The notes: generated from the sequence alone by a model not told the origin. A stretch of DNA of 64,000 nucleotides from Coleophoma eucalyptorum (GCA_026120035.1 JALRME010000003.1:434001-498000), one strand, 5' to 3'. Counted from the stretch's first letter, positions 32,737 through 46,600 are shown. Translations and numbers: made by a program.

Positions 32737-35403
32737 GCGAATGGACATATTTCGAATTGACATGAACGCTGGGGGGAGGGCCACAATGTATTCAGGGGGA
32801 GCATCCTTGTCTCAAATTCTCTTCATTCCTGCTAAGTGGCTGCCCAATGGAACAAAGTCAATGTCTGAAAGTGATTAGTCTTCAAAAATTAAACCAACTT
32901 TTTCCATTCCTAATCTTGAGACATTTTGTTTGCGCTCGTACTCTGCACAGTTTATTTGATTCTCACAGCCTTTTCCGCCAGTCTGACATCTTCCAAAATA
33001 ATGAGGCTAGTCAGTGTTCCTGTGCAAGCAGAATATTAATGCAGCTCCTAAGCAAAGAAAAAAGAAGCCAAAAAACAAATTCAAAAGTAGGCCAAGGGTG
33101 GACATCAGCATTGCTGGGATCATCGTCCCCATGGGGCAAATGCGCCAAAACATATATATAGTTGGCCAAATTCGGTCCAGAAAGAATTATTCCTATTTAT
33201 TAATCTGTAAGATATGGCCTCTGTTTCATTATTTTCATCCAGGAGAGCGCTAAGCAGACGCAGACAACAGAGACTGTTTCGTACTGAGAACAGTTGTACA
33301 GCGATAGGCTCTAGCAGTTTCTTACGGGCTAAAGAACAAATCCCTGTACTCTATTGCCCAAAGATGAAGGATGATATTTAAATTATTTCGTTGCATATTA
33401 ACAAAGATGAGAGCTGCTAGATATGGTTGGACAGCCCCTATCGATCAGCCCTTAAATAAAGGCTAAGCGATCAGAATCATACTGAAATACCACAATCTCG
33501 GACACTTGAACCTTGATCTTGACGCCACGCTACAAGCCTTCTGCAGTAACAGCAGAAGTGGGCAAAGCCAATGGAAACCAGTAGCGCGTATTCACCAACG
33601 GCCTGCTATAACCCCCCAGATTATCACTGCAGATTTTGTTTCTCAGGGTTACGCATCTCGGGATGGGAGGGGCAATGGTTTTCTTCTGTCTCATACTTTG
33701 CATACATCGCCTTTCATCCACCATTTTCAGTGGTGCTGGATTTACACAGGTTGTTCTCGACTTGAGGAATGCGATATTGTCTGTCTTTGTCTCTGCTGAT
33801 TTAACGAAGCATTATTAGGCGTTGATGCTTATGGAGCATGTTCTCTTTTACGCACCAACAACCATCTGCAAAGCAAGGAATCTTACCAATAGTACCATGG
33901 TGGTCAACCAGCGGAGGCGAGGGATGGAAGATCACCCACGAGCAAGCGGCACCACACAATACTTTCTTGTCATCAAAGCGGGCTCCTTTCTTTGATGGTT
34001 GTGGGGGGCAAAGGTTCTTTCTTTACAGACATGTTTTCATGACTGGGATCCAGGTCTCGGGAATAGTAGATAGAGAGACAGGTTGCCGATAATAAAACTC
34101 AGTGGTGGCAAAGCAGAACGATTGAGGGCACAAGTGATCAAGGCAGCGAGTAGGGCAAAAGCCATAGTGAGTCAGAATAATGGAAGCAAGGACGGCTGCA
34201 GCACACATTGCATCACATCCTATCGCGCTTCAATCGCCTTTGATGTTGGGTCTTTGAGGGTGAGCTGCAGTGTAGCGAGCTGTCGTGAAAATAAAGCCAT
34301 GGCATGGCACGCCAGCGCTACGGCTAGTGCTGCACATCGCCGTAGCGAGCAACGGGGACATGGGGCGACATGGTTCGTCTGGTGGGGCCTTGCACTTTCA
34401 TGCCGAAACTCTGTTTGACGTCTTTCATGTTGTACAAAATATTGCAATCATGCCTCTCCTCTCCTCTCCTCTCCTCCTCTCGGCTTGGGTCAAATCTCTC
34501 CTTACATGCGAGGCCTACCGGCTGACAAGTCTGTACTTTGCACTCTCTTCAAACAAGCGCCAATAGAAGGCTTCTCCGCGATGAGGCTTTGCTTTAACCA
34601 AGTCCCCAAGCTTACAGCCGACCTTACTGGGCCCAAGAACACATCACGGTGGAATCTGCAAGCTACAGCAGAAAGCCTGGAGAGTAGCCACGCCATTCAT
34701 TCCGTCCTTGCCGGGCAGGGCAGGAGATATGGGTTGATACGGACGTCAAATCTCACCAACCAGCAAATATATCAGCCACCACCAAAGTCAAACCCGGGGA
34801 GGAAAAAGCCCGAGTATCGCAGAATGTCAATGCGAGCCATTCATTCAGTCCCAGAGCGAGGGAAAAGCAAAGGCGAGCACAGCGGCCAGAACCAGCCATC
34901 GCCTCCCATCTATTCGTCCGTCGACAACTTTCGCCACGGAGCGCACAAACCTAAACTCCCGCCCACAGCCATACGCTTCAGTCCTGTGTTACGCGACAAA
35001 GCCTATTTTCCACGCCTCTCATGACAACGATGATCAAAGTAACGGGAACCCTTTGGTTTGGGGGGAAAGGGAGGGGAGCGTTTAATTATCTCTTTCACGA
35101 TTACCGAGACCATATCCTGAAAGGGCGATCTTGACCATAGGTTTGTTTTTGTCTTATTTCAATTATCCAATATACCAGCAATCCCCCCCCCCCCCGTGGT
35201 TCTCCAATTTCCGCGTTTCCGTCTCCTGAGGACCATTTATAGACTGACTCTAGACCTCCTTTCCCAATTCGTCGTTCTATATTATTCTGGCACCTGCCTC
35301 TCCCCTCTCGCTATTTCTCTTTCTTCTCATGTGCGCTTCCCAGCCCCCTCCATTAGTTTCATATCTGAATGCCTTCTCACTTTTTTATTTTCATTGAATT
35401 TCA

Positions 35404-35442
<39 letters not shown>

Positions 35443-35920
35443 AAACAAAAACTTCAGACTTATTCTTAAAGCAGCCCGGCTTGGAACAGTTGCAGAACAA
35501 TAGTAAGGCAACTAACAGCAAGCCTCAACACCAAGGCACAATATCAAAAGATAATACCTTTCCACCACAAGGCAAGTAAGGCAGCAAGGTTCACTTTAGC
35601 TCTTCCATCATAAGACGGGCAATATCTGCTTCCTAGAACGGAGCAGCAGGGTGGACCGTTGTTAAGCACAACAACCATGATGATGGAATATGGGAGAAGT
35701 GTTATCAACCACGGAGGAGAGATAGCATTAATGTTGCCAAGTTTATCGATCCTTGCCTCAGCAGAGAAAATGTACCACTTCTCCAATATTGTAAACCACC
35801 AAGTCCCAAGCAGAGGATTCACTTTTATTGATTCCATCTTGAAAGTACGCTGAATACGCTCAACTTTGGAGGTTTAAAATATATGTCCACAAAATATCTA
35901 CCACTAAATTTGTTCCCCCT
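32737..35920. other. Gene-poor right arm of the MAT region
   Basis: 3.2 kb between the idiomorph partner gene and the SLA2 stop. No protein family recognised. The longest open frame (34485-35024 +, 179 codons, first ATG at 34580) is Arg/Ser/Pro-rich with no features. Simple repeats: CCTCT units at 34453-34480, C13 at 35183-35195 and (TG)17 at 35406-35439. The right idiomorph border probably lies inside this stretch. Confidence 0.5.
35406..35439. repeat. (TG)17 microsatellite
   Basis: 34 bases of perfect TG dinucleotide repeat, about 480 bases beyond the SLA2 3' end, with a C13 run 210 bases to its left. Likely length-polymorphic. Confidence 0.95.
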
Positions 35921-38900
35921 TTATTCTTCCTGGTAAGAAACCTTCCTCATCTCTCCCAACCTCTGTCTGGCAGCAGCCAAGTTGTTCTCAAGTTGCAAGA
36001 TTTCCACCTGCACGTATTATGGTTAGCTTTGCAAGATTACAGGAATGCTGTGCATTGTGAAGTACTGACCTGCTGTTCCATCTCGCGGACCTTGAACTCA
36101 TGTGCTCCAAGGGCAGCATAATCGACCTTCTCTTCCCCGGAATCACGGTCCTTGATCATATCTTGCACCTGTCGAACAAGAGCTCTGCAAGCTGATCCAA
36201 CTGCCTTGCTGGCTTGCTCCAGTGACTCCTGGCTCTTACTCATGAAGCCTGCCTTCACTCTGCTAGCGGCCACAAGCTGTGCAGTTGCTGATGCTACTCC
36301 ATTAGAAGCGACAATCAATTGCTCTGGACTATTGCGGCCAGACAATACTCCATCTGCGGTCTCGATCAAGGTGTTTGTTGACGAAGCCACAGCCTTGGCT
36401 GCAGAAATAAGTCCTTCCGTCCAGCGATTGTTCTTCTTGTAAAATGCAGTCTTGGAGGAAGTACCACGTCCTGCTTGCACAATCTCTTGCTGAGTGACTG
36501 TCGCAGCTTTGATCAATTGAGCAATTGCATTTGTGACAGCGATCGCCGCATCCAAGATTGAATCATGGATGCGTAGTTCATACGTTGAGTATCCATCTTT
36601 GGGCTTCGACTTAAGCTTGGCCAAACGAGCCGCAGCCGCACTGATAGCATCGGCAGCTTTGTTCAGCTCACTGTCGACGAGGTCTCCCAAGTCTCCCTTG
36701 TTGTTAGTTAACTTGCCACTGTTTGGTGCGAATGAGTCTGCAAGCTTGTTCAGCTTTTGCAAGTTCATCTGTACTTCGTTGTTGCTGTTGATTACAACGT
36801 CCGTCTTTTGCATTGGGTCCATGCCATCAAGTCTGAAGCTTTGGAGACCACGGAAGAATTTGACTGTTGACTGTGCAGATTGTCGTGCACCATTCATGAG
36901 CTGGTCAGCCTTCTTATCATCAGTAGCAAGTCTGGTGAGACCTTTGGTATTACTCAAGACGTCAGCTACGGAGGATGCAAACACATTGATGGTTTTGATG
37001 ATATCTGCATGGCTGCTGTTGGGACCATCTGCGATGAAGTTGTTGAAAGCTGTAGCGAATTCTGTGGCACTAGCTGATGCCTTCTCGATTTGTGACAAGA
37101 CATAGGAAGGTGTTGCATTTTGGTTTCCAGCCTGCATGGAAGAATCCAGCTCGTACAAAGCATCGTCCACACGTTGTACTCCACTCTGGAGGACTGAGTC
37201 AATAATGTCGTTGATCTTACCCACGTTTGCAAGAAGCATAGCATCAATTTGTCCATCCAAGGCATTATCTGTCTCTCCCTGAGACATCCGAAGCTCATTA
37301 AGTTGGATCAAAGTATCGTCCAAACTCTGCTTGTACACCTCAAGTTCGTCCTCTCTTTCCCTCAACAAGCGCTCTGCATCTGAGCCACCTTCGCTGTATT
37401 TGGCATGGACATCCTCAAGTGCACGCGACTTCTTTCGGAGAGCCTCTTCGAGATCAGCCATCTCACGATTATACTTAGAAAGCATGGAAGAAAGTTCGTT
37501 GCCTTTGCTTCGTTCCAAATTGTCGGCACGGTCCAGCGCCATGCGCAGCTCCCGCTTGAGCTTCTCCATTTCTTCACGATTACCACCAGTAAGGCGATCC
37601 TTCTCGTGCAGTGCCCTATCTCGCTCACGGATCATGTCGGCCAATTCAAGATTCTTGGTCTTGATTTCACGCTCAAGCTTTTCACGCTTATCAATGGCCT
37701 CCTGAGCAGAAGCGGCTTTCAGTTGCACACTCTTAAACTTCTGCAGTAGATCAAGATGCTCGTGTCTTAATTGAGAGTACAATTTGGCAAGGGCCTCATA
37801 CTTTGTTCGCCACGTGTTGACTTGCTCCTGAAGTGCTCGAATCTGGTCATCCTTACTGCCGATTTGCTGACCATAGTTGGTTTGTAGCTGGGCGAGTTCT
37901 CCCTCCAAGGCCTTGACTCGCTGATCATATTGTTGAAGCATGAGTTGGTCACGCTCGTATTGTGCACGTGCGTTTAAGTTCTCCTGCTCAAGTTCCGCCA
38001 ATCGACCCTGAGTTTGCCATTGCTGCTGTTGTGCCATTAATGCCTGCTGCTCTCGTTGTTGCTGCTCCGCCAATTGTCTCTGCTGCTCCTCAAAATCACG
38101 CTGCGCCTGCAGGGCTGCCTGTTGCTGAGCATACAATTGCTGTGCTTGTCTTTCCTCCAGGACTCGCTGTTGCTCCTCATATTCTCGATTCTGTCTCGCT
38201 TGTTCATTTTTCCAGAATTCGCCGATATCATCTGGCTCCTCAGTCTTTGGTGGTGGTGGTGGAGTTATGCGTCGCTCAATCTCCTGCTTTGGTCGTTGCG
38301 GCAATCTTGGTGCAGAATCATCTTCAGACAGCAAGTTGGGTGGCTCCTGCGGAAGCTTCGGGACCGTGATCAGACTCGTGAGATATCGCAGGTTGGAGCA
38401 TTCGTAGTAGAACTTGACCAAGCGGTAGTGTTGTGCATCATAACGGCCGCGCAAAGGCTCTAAGGCCTCGTCATCTCCGGTTGCTATAATTTATCAGCTG
38501 TGAGTCCACTGCTACTCGCTTTATGACTTACTGGTGTGCATTGCACGAAGCATGCTTGTTATGAACTTGTAAATACCATAACTCTCCTGGACCAACGGAA
38601 CCAATGCCGATATTCTACATTCATTATTGCCCCCGCCGCGGAAATGAGAGAAGATCAGCTTTTGGAACTGCTCGATTTTGTCTTGCAAAGCCATGAGATC
38701 CGAAATAGTCTCATAACCTTCGTTTGGGTCATTGATCCCCTTAAGACTGATATATTCCTCGTACTCAAAGGTACCATTGAAATCAGGGTGTTGCTGATGG
38801 AAAGTCAACTTTGACAGCAGAAAGTGAACGTATTCCTTGATCAATGGGCCGTATCCTCGCATTCCTTCTCCTGACATGCCCCTGTTCAAGCTATCGATCC

Positions 38901-39419
38901 AGCTCCTGTTTGCCATTGCATCGCGCAGTGTTGTAGGATGTCCCTCCTGCAACACTTTGTGTACGGTAATCAAGGCCTTGAACGTCTGTACCTCATCTGC
39001 AAGAATTGGCTGCCTGTCCGCCAAAATGTCAGCATAACCCCCTTATATCTCGACTCGCCAGCTCCGGGTACTGAAGTTCGTCCAATGGAACGTAGGAAAC
39101 CGTATAATCTCTTTTAGGTAGATCTTGGAATATCACTAACACTTTCATGCCCGCCCAGAAGGCACTAGAGGATTTGTGATCCCATGTGTAGACAATACAA
39201 CTCCGGACATGTTTACGCTTGGGGGCAGTCTCTTCGATACTCGTAGCTTTTCGGATATTGATCGCCAGCTCATTCTCGGACCTAATGTCAAGCAATATCA
39301 GTATTCCAGAAGGATCAAAGAGCGTGAGAAATCATGTTTGTGGTGGGGAGTGGGAGCTTCAAGGCAACAGACTTGGTATGGTCAACGTTTCTCGTCGTCG
39401 GCGCATAGGATAACGACAT
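35921..39419 (-). CDS. SLA2: SLA2 endocytic adaptor (ANTH - coiled coil - I/LWEQ), MAT flank marker
   Basis: Links clathrin-coated endocytic sites and PIP2 membranes to cortical actin (Sla2/Hip1R). Exons 39419-39373, 39281-39141, 39013-38532, 38483-36070 and 36007-35921 give 1056 residues. The ANTH domain spans about 15-290 (LAINIRKATS, KRKHVRSCIVYTWDHKSS, DEVQTFKALITVHKVLQEGH). A PPPPPK linker follows, then a Gln-rich coiled coil (about 330-620). The talin-like I/LWEQ actin-binding domain spans about 790-1030 (SILDAAIAVTNAIAQLIKAA, RWTEGLISAAKAVASSTN, ASRVKAGFMSKSQESLEQA). Exon 1 (MSLSYAPTTRNVDHTK) uses a weak donor GTCTGT but gives the expected TKSENELAINIRK junction. The large exon of 2.4 kb is typical. 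Confidence 0.95.
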
Positions 39420-40092
39420 CTTGTTCGAAATCTCAGCGCTCGATCTCAGATACCAAAAGCGGAACTCATAAAGGTATACGTTGTGCGATGTGAGGTTTGA
39501 GGCACTGGGCGACAATGCTGAACAGAAGAAAGACGATGCTCGTACTATCTTGCTCGCTCGGATAGCCACCACCACGAGCCGATAGCTACGCGGCAGAAAG
39601 GCTGTGCAATGAGGTAATGAGGTAACGTGACTTAGGCTGCAATGACTAGGCACTCCTTGCGAACTGCAATCAAATGTGATGCGAAGGTAATCTAAAAAGG
39701 AGAAATGTCAAGAGGGTTGGTGAAAGTGAGGACAGTAGTAAGGGTGATGGCAGGGTTTGGTTTCAAATGGCATTAGAGAGCCATCCTCCGTCGTGGAAAT
39801 GCCGATATTGTAAGGTAAGTCTCGTTCATGTTGTAACAGAGGAAAACCAGTGAATGGTTCTTTAAAATAAAGATAATTTAAGATGTTGAGTTGTTACAAG
39901 AAGTGTGGTAGGTTGTTACTCTAATCACCAAAAACTCCATACTCACATCCTTGCCGATGATGTTGCTTCCCACAAATCCGTCCCAGGACGCCATTAAATG
40001 CCTTTGCCATGTTCTGTTTTGGCATACACGCTCGATAGTCTGCAAAGATGTTCTCCGTTTGCCTGGGCCATAACTCCAATACATGCAATTTA
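39420..40092. other. SLA2 promoter and 3' region of the SMP-protein gene
   Basis: About 670 bases. No gene recognised; short minus-strand frames at 39878-40118 have no family features and lie 3' of the next gene's stop. Confidence 0.6.
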
Positions 40093-43025
40093 TCATAATC
40101 CAGAATCTTCATCAACAAAAATGCTCTTCGATCTTGCTTCTTCTTCTTGAGCAGCTACCCATGATGGCAATTGCTTATTATCCTCCTCCGGGCTCCCAGA
40201 TAGAACGCGGCTTGGATGGCGTCGCTTAGGCAAGCGTGGGGGTATAGGGCTAGAATTCACAGAGTGAGTCGGTGATTCTTGCTCATCCTCATCCTCAGCC
40301 CAAGGTTGTACGTATGTTGGCACAGATTCGCTCACAGGTGAGGCAGGCGCAGAGTCGCGTGGGGCTTCAACAACTAGCAGTCCGTCATCTATGCTATCAG
40401 TTTTCGAAGGTCGATTTGATCCTGGTCGTTGTGGAAGTGGAGGTACTTGGCGCCGTTCATTCGTGTCTTTTTGCTCGAGTACAGCAGGTGGAGGTTCTGT
40501 GGCCTTCCGTGTCAGGCTTGAAGGAGGAGGTATAGCCTTACGTCTAGGCACGGGAATAGGTGCTGTCTTGGTTCTGCGATCGGGAGGTGGTAGAGGTGTT
40601 CCTGGCGGTGGAAGAGGACGTCCACGACCCATGACAATTGGGTGAGCTGGACCATTAGCATCTGAAGATCCGTCTCTGTTCTGAGCCCCTGTTCGCTGTT
40701 GTATTGCATTCCAGCCCCATTTCTTAGCGGTGGCTGCAGCGTTTGTAACCGCAGCCAAGGATATACGCTTCGACTCCGCGGATTTTGTCGAGTTCGACGA
40801 TGAACTTGTGTTTTCACGTCTCGTGTCCTTTCCAAACGAATTTGCGGCAACAGATTCGGATTTGAAAGATAGCCCACTGATGCTTGCTGGGCTTGTTGGG
40901 TAGGATCCAGATGAGACTGTACTATCCAGCACCTGGGCTGTAGGCTGAGGCGTAAGATCGTAATTGCTATCACTGTCCATGTGCAAGGAATCTTGTGATG
41001 AGATCGAGGAATAACTGCCAGCTTTCTCAGTCCTTGCCAGACGTAATGGCGAGCCTACGGGAGTGCCCGCTGGCGAGTTAGATTGTGACAGTGCTGAAAT
41101 TGCAGCCATGGCACCAGCCTGCTCTGGAGGACTTGACGGTTTGAAGGTATCCGCATGTGTAGTATCAGTACCGACACTGGGAGATGAAGCGCTTGCAAAG
41201 GAGCCTGAGCGCATCATTCTAGGCTTGTCCGACGCTGGAGACATAGTATCGACGCTGCTTGATGATCCGACAGTTTTCGGCTGAACCAAGTTCATAGCTG
41301 ACTTGGATGCCTTTCTTGCATAGGTTGTGTTGGTGGGAGTTGCTTCAAGATTTGGCATACTCATGCTCTTCTCAGCGGCAAGTAAAGCCTCGATAGCTTC
41401 ATCACTATCGCCTTCAAGGTTTTGTACTTCGTCTACATCGCCCTCTTCAGCTGCTGCCTGCTCAGCATCTGGGGGAGGATCATGTTTCATTTCATTAGCC
41501 CAGATTCCGCCTCTCCAATCCTTTGACTCGCTTTGGTAAAATGGCGAGTCATCCCAATTTGGAAATACAAGACTCTCAGCAATCACTTCTTTGATGCGGT
41601 TTTCAATCTGTCGCAAGATCAGAGTATACGTAATTTGTCTTGCGCTGACGATAGGTTCAATACTCATGTCAATTTTTGGCATCGTCTGAAAGGTCATCCA
41701 GATTCGGTTCGATGGGGGCGGTTTGATTCGAATCAAGACGTGACCTTCAATTCTCTTTAATACAGCAGCAAGAAGCAAATTGACTTCGCGAGCTTTGAAC
41801 CGTGTACCAAGCTCAATACGAGCAACAGCGGCAACTTCCAACCTGAAGTTTCCAGCGTAGCGAATATCTGCTTCGACCATGAGCTCACCATCCACTGTGA
41901 GATCCTTGAGCCGAGGATTCGTGATAACAGGTGCAGCATCACCAAGATCGATTTTTTGAAGGACAATCCTCGACAGAAACGATGGCTTTTTGACTCTCGA
42001 AATCTTCTTTGTGATCTTCGCTCTGATAAAGTTTTCGACTTCTGGTGTTTTATACAGGGCAAGGAAAATCCTGCCAATAACAGCATTGATCCATCTTGTT
42101 TGTAAATGCTCCTCGGACGAATGTAGTCTTTGCACAAGGGTTATCATATCTTTGACGTCGTACTGTAGAGGTATTGGAGGGTTGTTTGTCGCATCGGCCT
42201 TTCTTTCCTGATTTCTTAGTAAAGCAAAATAGAAGTCCTCCTTGTCGGAGCAGTTTTCAGAAAAGAAAAAGAATGGCTTCGATACTGTCCCGTCTATAGT
42301 GACTTCTCCGGCGTCTGTTCTCCGGGAGAGGCATATTGCATTCCTTTTGATAAACAGTTCGCCTTCTGGGGTTTGTTTCTCTCCCGAATATATACTGACG
42401 TTGTGGTGTGCAAGAGAAACAACATGTCGAACCTCTATTTGGTCGTCATCGTCAAAGAGCATCAAATGACCATGTCTATTTTTGAGTTAGCAGGAAGACT
42501 AGAATATGAGAGGACATAATTGTCTCCGCATTACCTCAAAACTACATAGAAAACATTGCCGCCCTTTCTTTGCGGCCTACCGGCGCCTTTGTTATCTAAT
42601 GGTCCAGCGACCTGTTTTCTCTCAAAGATGCTTCTGTACATGCTCTGATAAACGCTAGGACTGGCTGCCGAGACTGTTGTAGATCCAACAGGTGTCCTCC
42701 TCTCTGGCGGAGCTCCATTCACGCCGCCTGGTGTATACTCTCTGCAAACAGCAAACCATCCTTCTGCAACATCAGCCTCATGACTGTTGGGAGCACGAAA
42801 CTTCTCCGCCAGTGTCCTCTTTACTGTTTCTAAACTCTCAAGATCATCGCCATCCTGCACAATGGATCCAGGGCCGTCCTTAGTCGGTAGGAGCGCATCT
42901 TTGCGAATAGGGAACGTAAAGTAAGCATGGGCGACGATGGCGGCAAGCAGGAGCGGTAAGAAGGTAAGACCTCCTAGGACGTAGACGAAAAGGAAACCTG
43001 TAAGTCCCGTCAAACCACCCATCAT
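40093..43025 (-). CDS. SMP/PH-domain lipid-transfer protein, Nvj2/TEX2-like
   Basis: ER-anchored protein of membrane contact sites; yeast Nvj2 and animal TEX2 move lipids such as ceramide between ER and vacuole or Golgi. Exons 43025-42535 and 42475-40093 give 957 residues. An N-terminal membrane segment lies at about 9-33 (GFLFVYVLGGLTFLPLLLAA). A PH-like domain spans about 95-255 and is split by the intron (NVFYVVLRHGHLMLFDDD). The SMP domain spans about 265-460 (RWINAVIGRIFLALYKTPE, GDAAPVITNPRLKDL, YAGNFRLEVAAVARIELG, IWMTFQTMPKIDMSIEPIV). The last 480 residues are Ser/Pro-rich and disordered, with several PPxP runs. ATG codons at 43025 and 43022 are adjacent; either may be used. Confidence 0.9.
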
Positions 43026-43611
43026 TTCATCAGTGAGGTGACAAGTTCGGAGGTTGTACAGCTGCCTTCTGCACAACTTGACGCGAGTGAGAAGATGCCA
43101 GTTTCGAGGATATATGTGTATGTCATGTTTTGAAGCTGCTGATTGGTTGCCTTGCAGCGTGTTACAATAAGCCTTGCCGAAAGGCTAGACAAGTTGCGCG
43201 CCCCACACCAGTGACGTCCGGACGAGCCGCACCTCGACAACACGCGCTTTTGGCTGGAAGTCGAATCGTTGAGACAATTTAGGACATCTGCGATACCAGT
43301 GAATCTCAATACGCGAACATCAGCAACGGTGCAAAACAGCGTGCGAGATATGTGCAGCCTTTCCGAAATTACATGCCATTCCGGCTTGTACATATTCCCT
43401 TAAGTCTTATTAACAAGAAGAGTGGTGCCTACGTAAATGTAATTCACATGTTGCATTCCCACCAAGGAGACAATTTCCGCGGTCGTAATATCTCTAAAAC
43501 TTCCGCCCGGCAGCGCCTCCTTTCCATATCCTAACACCGCCGTCGCTATGCATCATTTAACCCACAACCCTTCCCAAACCTGTACCCAAAACCAACCGAC
43601 CACCGGAAAAT
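43026..43611. other. Promoter of the SMP-protein gene and REV3 3' region
   Basis: About 590 bases. No gene recognised. The minus-strand frame extending to 43393 contains no family features and lies upstream of the annotated start. Confidence 0.6.
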
Positions 43612-46600
43612 TTACCATTCCAAGTCCTTCAAACTAATCGTCTCTCTAGAAAGTTCCCTCATGACCGGTTCTAGTACGGCTCTTTCCATCTTCAGCTCTG
43701 TGCCATGTCTTGTTCTCGTATAGAATACAGGGCAATCTTTGCTGTCACACTTAACGACATCTAGTGGTGATATGCCAGAGCAACTTTGACAAATCCTTTG
43801 AAGATCCATAAATTTCTTTTCCACGTTACTTAGCCTGGATCTCAAAGAAAGTAGTGCCGTTGGCTTATCTGCATGACAATTCGGGCAGATCGCCTCCTCG
43901 GACTCCAGCTTATCCTTGCAGACAAGGCAGGAAGATGATTTCAGATAAGACTCCAGCGTCTTCTTATTCATCGTAGGATCTTTGGATTGTCCTTGTAGCT
44001 GGAGATTGACGTCAACTCTCCGCACTCGCTGTACCTTTGGCATCTCATCGTACCAACTACGAACATTGGCCCCCATTAAATTGAAGATGCGCTCTAGTGG
44101 CGGTATGAGGTTCTTCGAGATATAGTACTCTGAATCAAGCTCACTGTGATCATTCTGTAGTAGTTCCTCTGGAGCGACGCACCGGTCAATCAATCGTGCG
44201 CCAGGCGCCCCGGTGACAACGACATATGGTACACGCTCACCATATTGTGGTTCAGCCCGAGCGTCTTCTAGCATTCTCTTGGTACTGATGAGTGCTCCCG
44301 GAGGGGGCGGTCCTTTATCACTATAGGTCCCAAGTTTCACTTCTCGTGCAAAGCAGAAATCTTGAATTGAGACCGAGCTCGTCATGATCTTCTCACATTG
44401 TTCCTGGAAGTATTCCTTGACTTGACTAAGGTCAGCCGTCCGAAAGAGGATCTTGAGCGCCCTTTCTTCAATTTTCTGCTCAGCAGGAGTGCCATCGCGT
44501 CGGACGGTCTCTATACCTTTGGCATCGAAATCCGGTTCCTTCTGTTCTCGACTTTCGTATTTGAACCCGACATAACGCTTCTTTGCAAGTAGCACGCAAG
44601 GAAAGTAGACCTTTTCGAATTTGAGCTTGACTGGCCGCGGATTCATGTCCGTAATAGTTTTGGCAATCTCATTTCCAATATCAAAAGCTTGGTCCTTACT
44701 ACGTCCCTTTAGATAGACGAAGAGACTGTCCGTATCGCCATAGACAACTTCAGCCCCCCATCGCTTAACGGAATGAATCAGTGCAATTGCCTTTTCTAAA
44801 GTCTCACGACCTGTCTGTACAATGCTATCTGCAATTTCAGAACATGGCATGCGGCCGGAAAATGAGGCAGATGTGTAACCGTAAGTGACATTTGCAATCA
44901 GCTTGAGTGCAAGCTGCCTATTATTGAGTAGTCGCTGAAGCGTCTTGTCGTTTTTATCAATCTTCATGCCACTCTTAACCATCACTCGAGTTTCGAGAAT
45001 TTCGCCCAACATCTTCGCCAGCAGAGATTTGCGAATTTCTGGTTTTGTGTACATCATGCCGTTTGGGGCAATGTTAATATGATCTTTCAATAACTCAAGT
45101 AGTCGCTGCTGTCTCTTGAATTCTGTGAATCCCATCTTGTTTGTTCCGCGCCAGTTGACAATTCTGCCGAGGAATGTGGAATAGCAGTAGTTGTATGCAA
45201 TCATTACGCTCGGATACAGACTCTGAAAGTCAAGCACTAGAAGAGGACTGTTGTAGAAAGCACTTTGGGGTTCCATGACCAAAGGAAGACATTCTAGAGC
45301 ATTCTGACCACCGACCTGCTTCCTGCTTGGAGAAACAAGCATGAAATTTTCGGCTTTGGCGATCCGAAACATAAGTGATTCTACCTTGAATTGTGATCCT
45401 CTTGAGAACACTGAGAAGAAATCAACACCAAGGAGTCGAGCCTGTTCGCTAGTTCGAGGGATAAGTTCATTTTGTTCCAAGATTTCGAGATCTAGTTGGA
45501 CACGTTGAAGATAATGGGTCAAGACCTTTGATAGGTCTCGAGACTTCCCATTTGTGTACCAATGGGTCAGATCTGCCCAACTGAAATGTGGTATACGGCG
45601 GTGAAGAAGATGAAAAGAAATATTCTCCATGGTGTATTGGAGGAGATTCAACTCACTTCGCATTGCTCGCCAAATATTAATCATATGCCTCCCTGTGACA
45701 CGGATGGTAGAAGTCGTGTTAAATCCCCATTTATCGCTCTCCTTGCCGAAACGTCCATGCGACTGTGTTTTCATCCGCGAGAATTCATCGCAGAGGTTGT
45801 AATCATACTTCAGTCGCGCACGCTCAATTAGGTAGCCCCATGAACTCCCATGAACCTCAAAGCCTGTCAGTACGTCCGGGTCATGATTCCTGACTATCTC
45901 AACCATACGAATCATGAGATCAAGTTCAGAGCTCTCCTCTTGGACTTCCACCGCTGCTTGCCTTCCAATCTTTTGAGTCATGGAACCGTCCTCCGATAGT
46001 GCTACAATGCCAAGGTGTGTTCCTTCCATGGTACCATTGGTTACCAGACCCTCTTCGTCAGCCTGCAAGCACCAAAAGAGACACTGTATCTCGTCTTCTT
46101 CAGGATTCGGTACGAAAGTACCTCTGGTGTTGACATGAATCTCCAGGCTCATTATGCTCATATACTGTGCTTCATGTTGAACGCCGGTGGTCCGCTGATT
46201 TTGCGTGTACTTGAAGCCATGTTTGTTCTTCTGTGTTGGCCCGTCTATTTGAGAAAGCTTCAACTTGAGAAGAGGGTTCGGTTCCCCTCTTGATGATGCT
46301 GCTTCTTTAGTGGCCTTAGCAACTTTCCTTGTAGTCTCAATGTGGGACCACTTCTTAACGGCCGAATAGGTTGGTGGTGGTTCTGAAATCTTCCAGCTAC
46401 GAATACTACATCCGGCTCGTAACCATTTATAGTAGCCCTCTTCCAAGATTTTGTCTGGGACAAGACCTGCCTTCAGACCGAATGTGGCTTCAGAGCTGCC
46501 AGTGGCATCAAAGTCGGGAAGAAATGGAACTGTCAGACTCTCTAGCTTGAACTCTCGTCCAGCCCATTCTCTTGCGCGCTCAGGAACATCCTGCTCATTA

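Noticed and set aside
34485..35024. 179-codon plus-strand open frame near SLA2
   Set aside because: Starts with TTG (first ATG 95 bases in), Arg/Ser/Pro-rich, no family features or supporting splice structure; kept only as part of the spacer description.
28383..35920. Search for a MAT1-1-1 alpha box or MAT1-1-3-type HMG gene
   Set aside because: Apart from MAT1-2-1 and the unknown partner gene, no frame in this interval shows alpha-box or HMG sequence.
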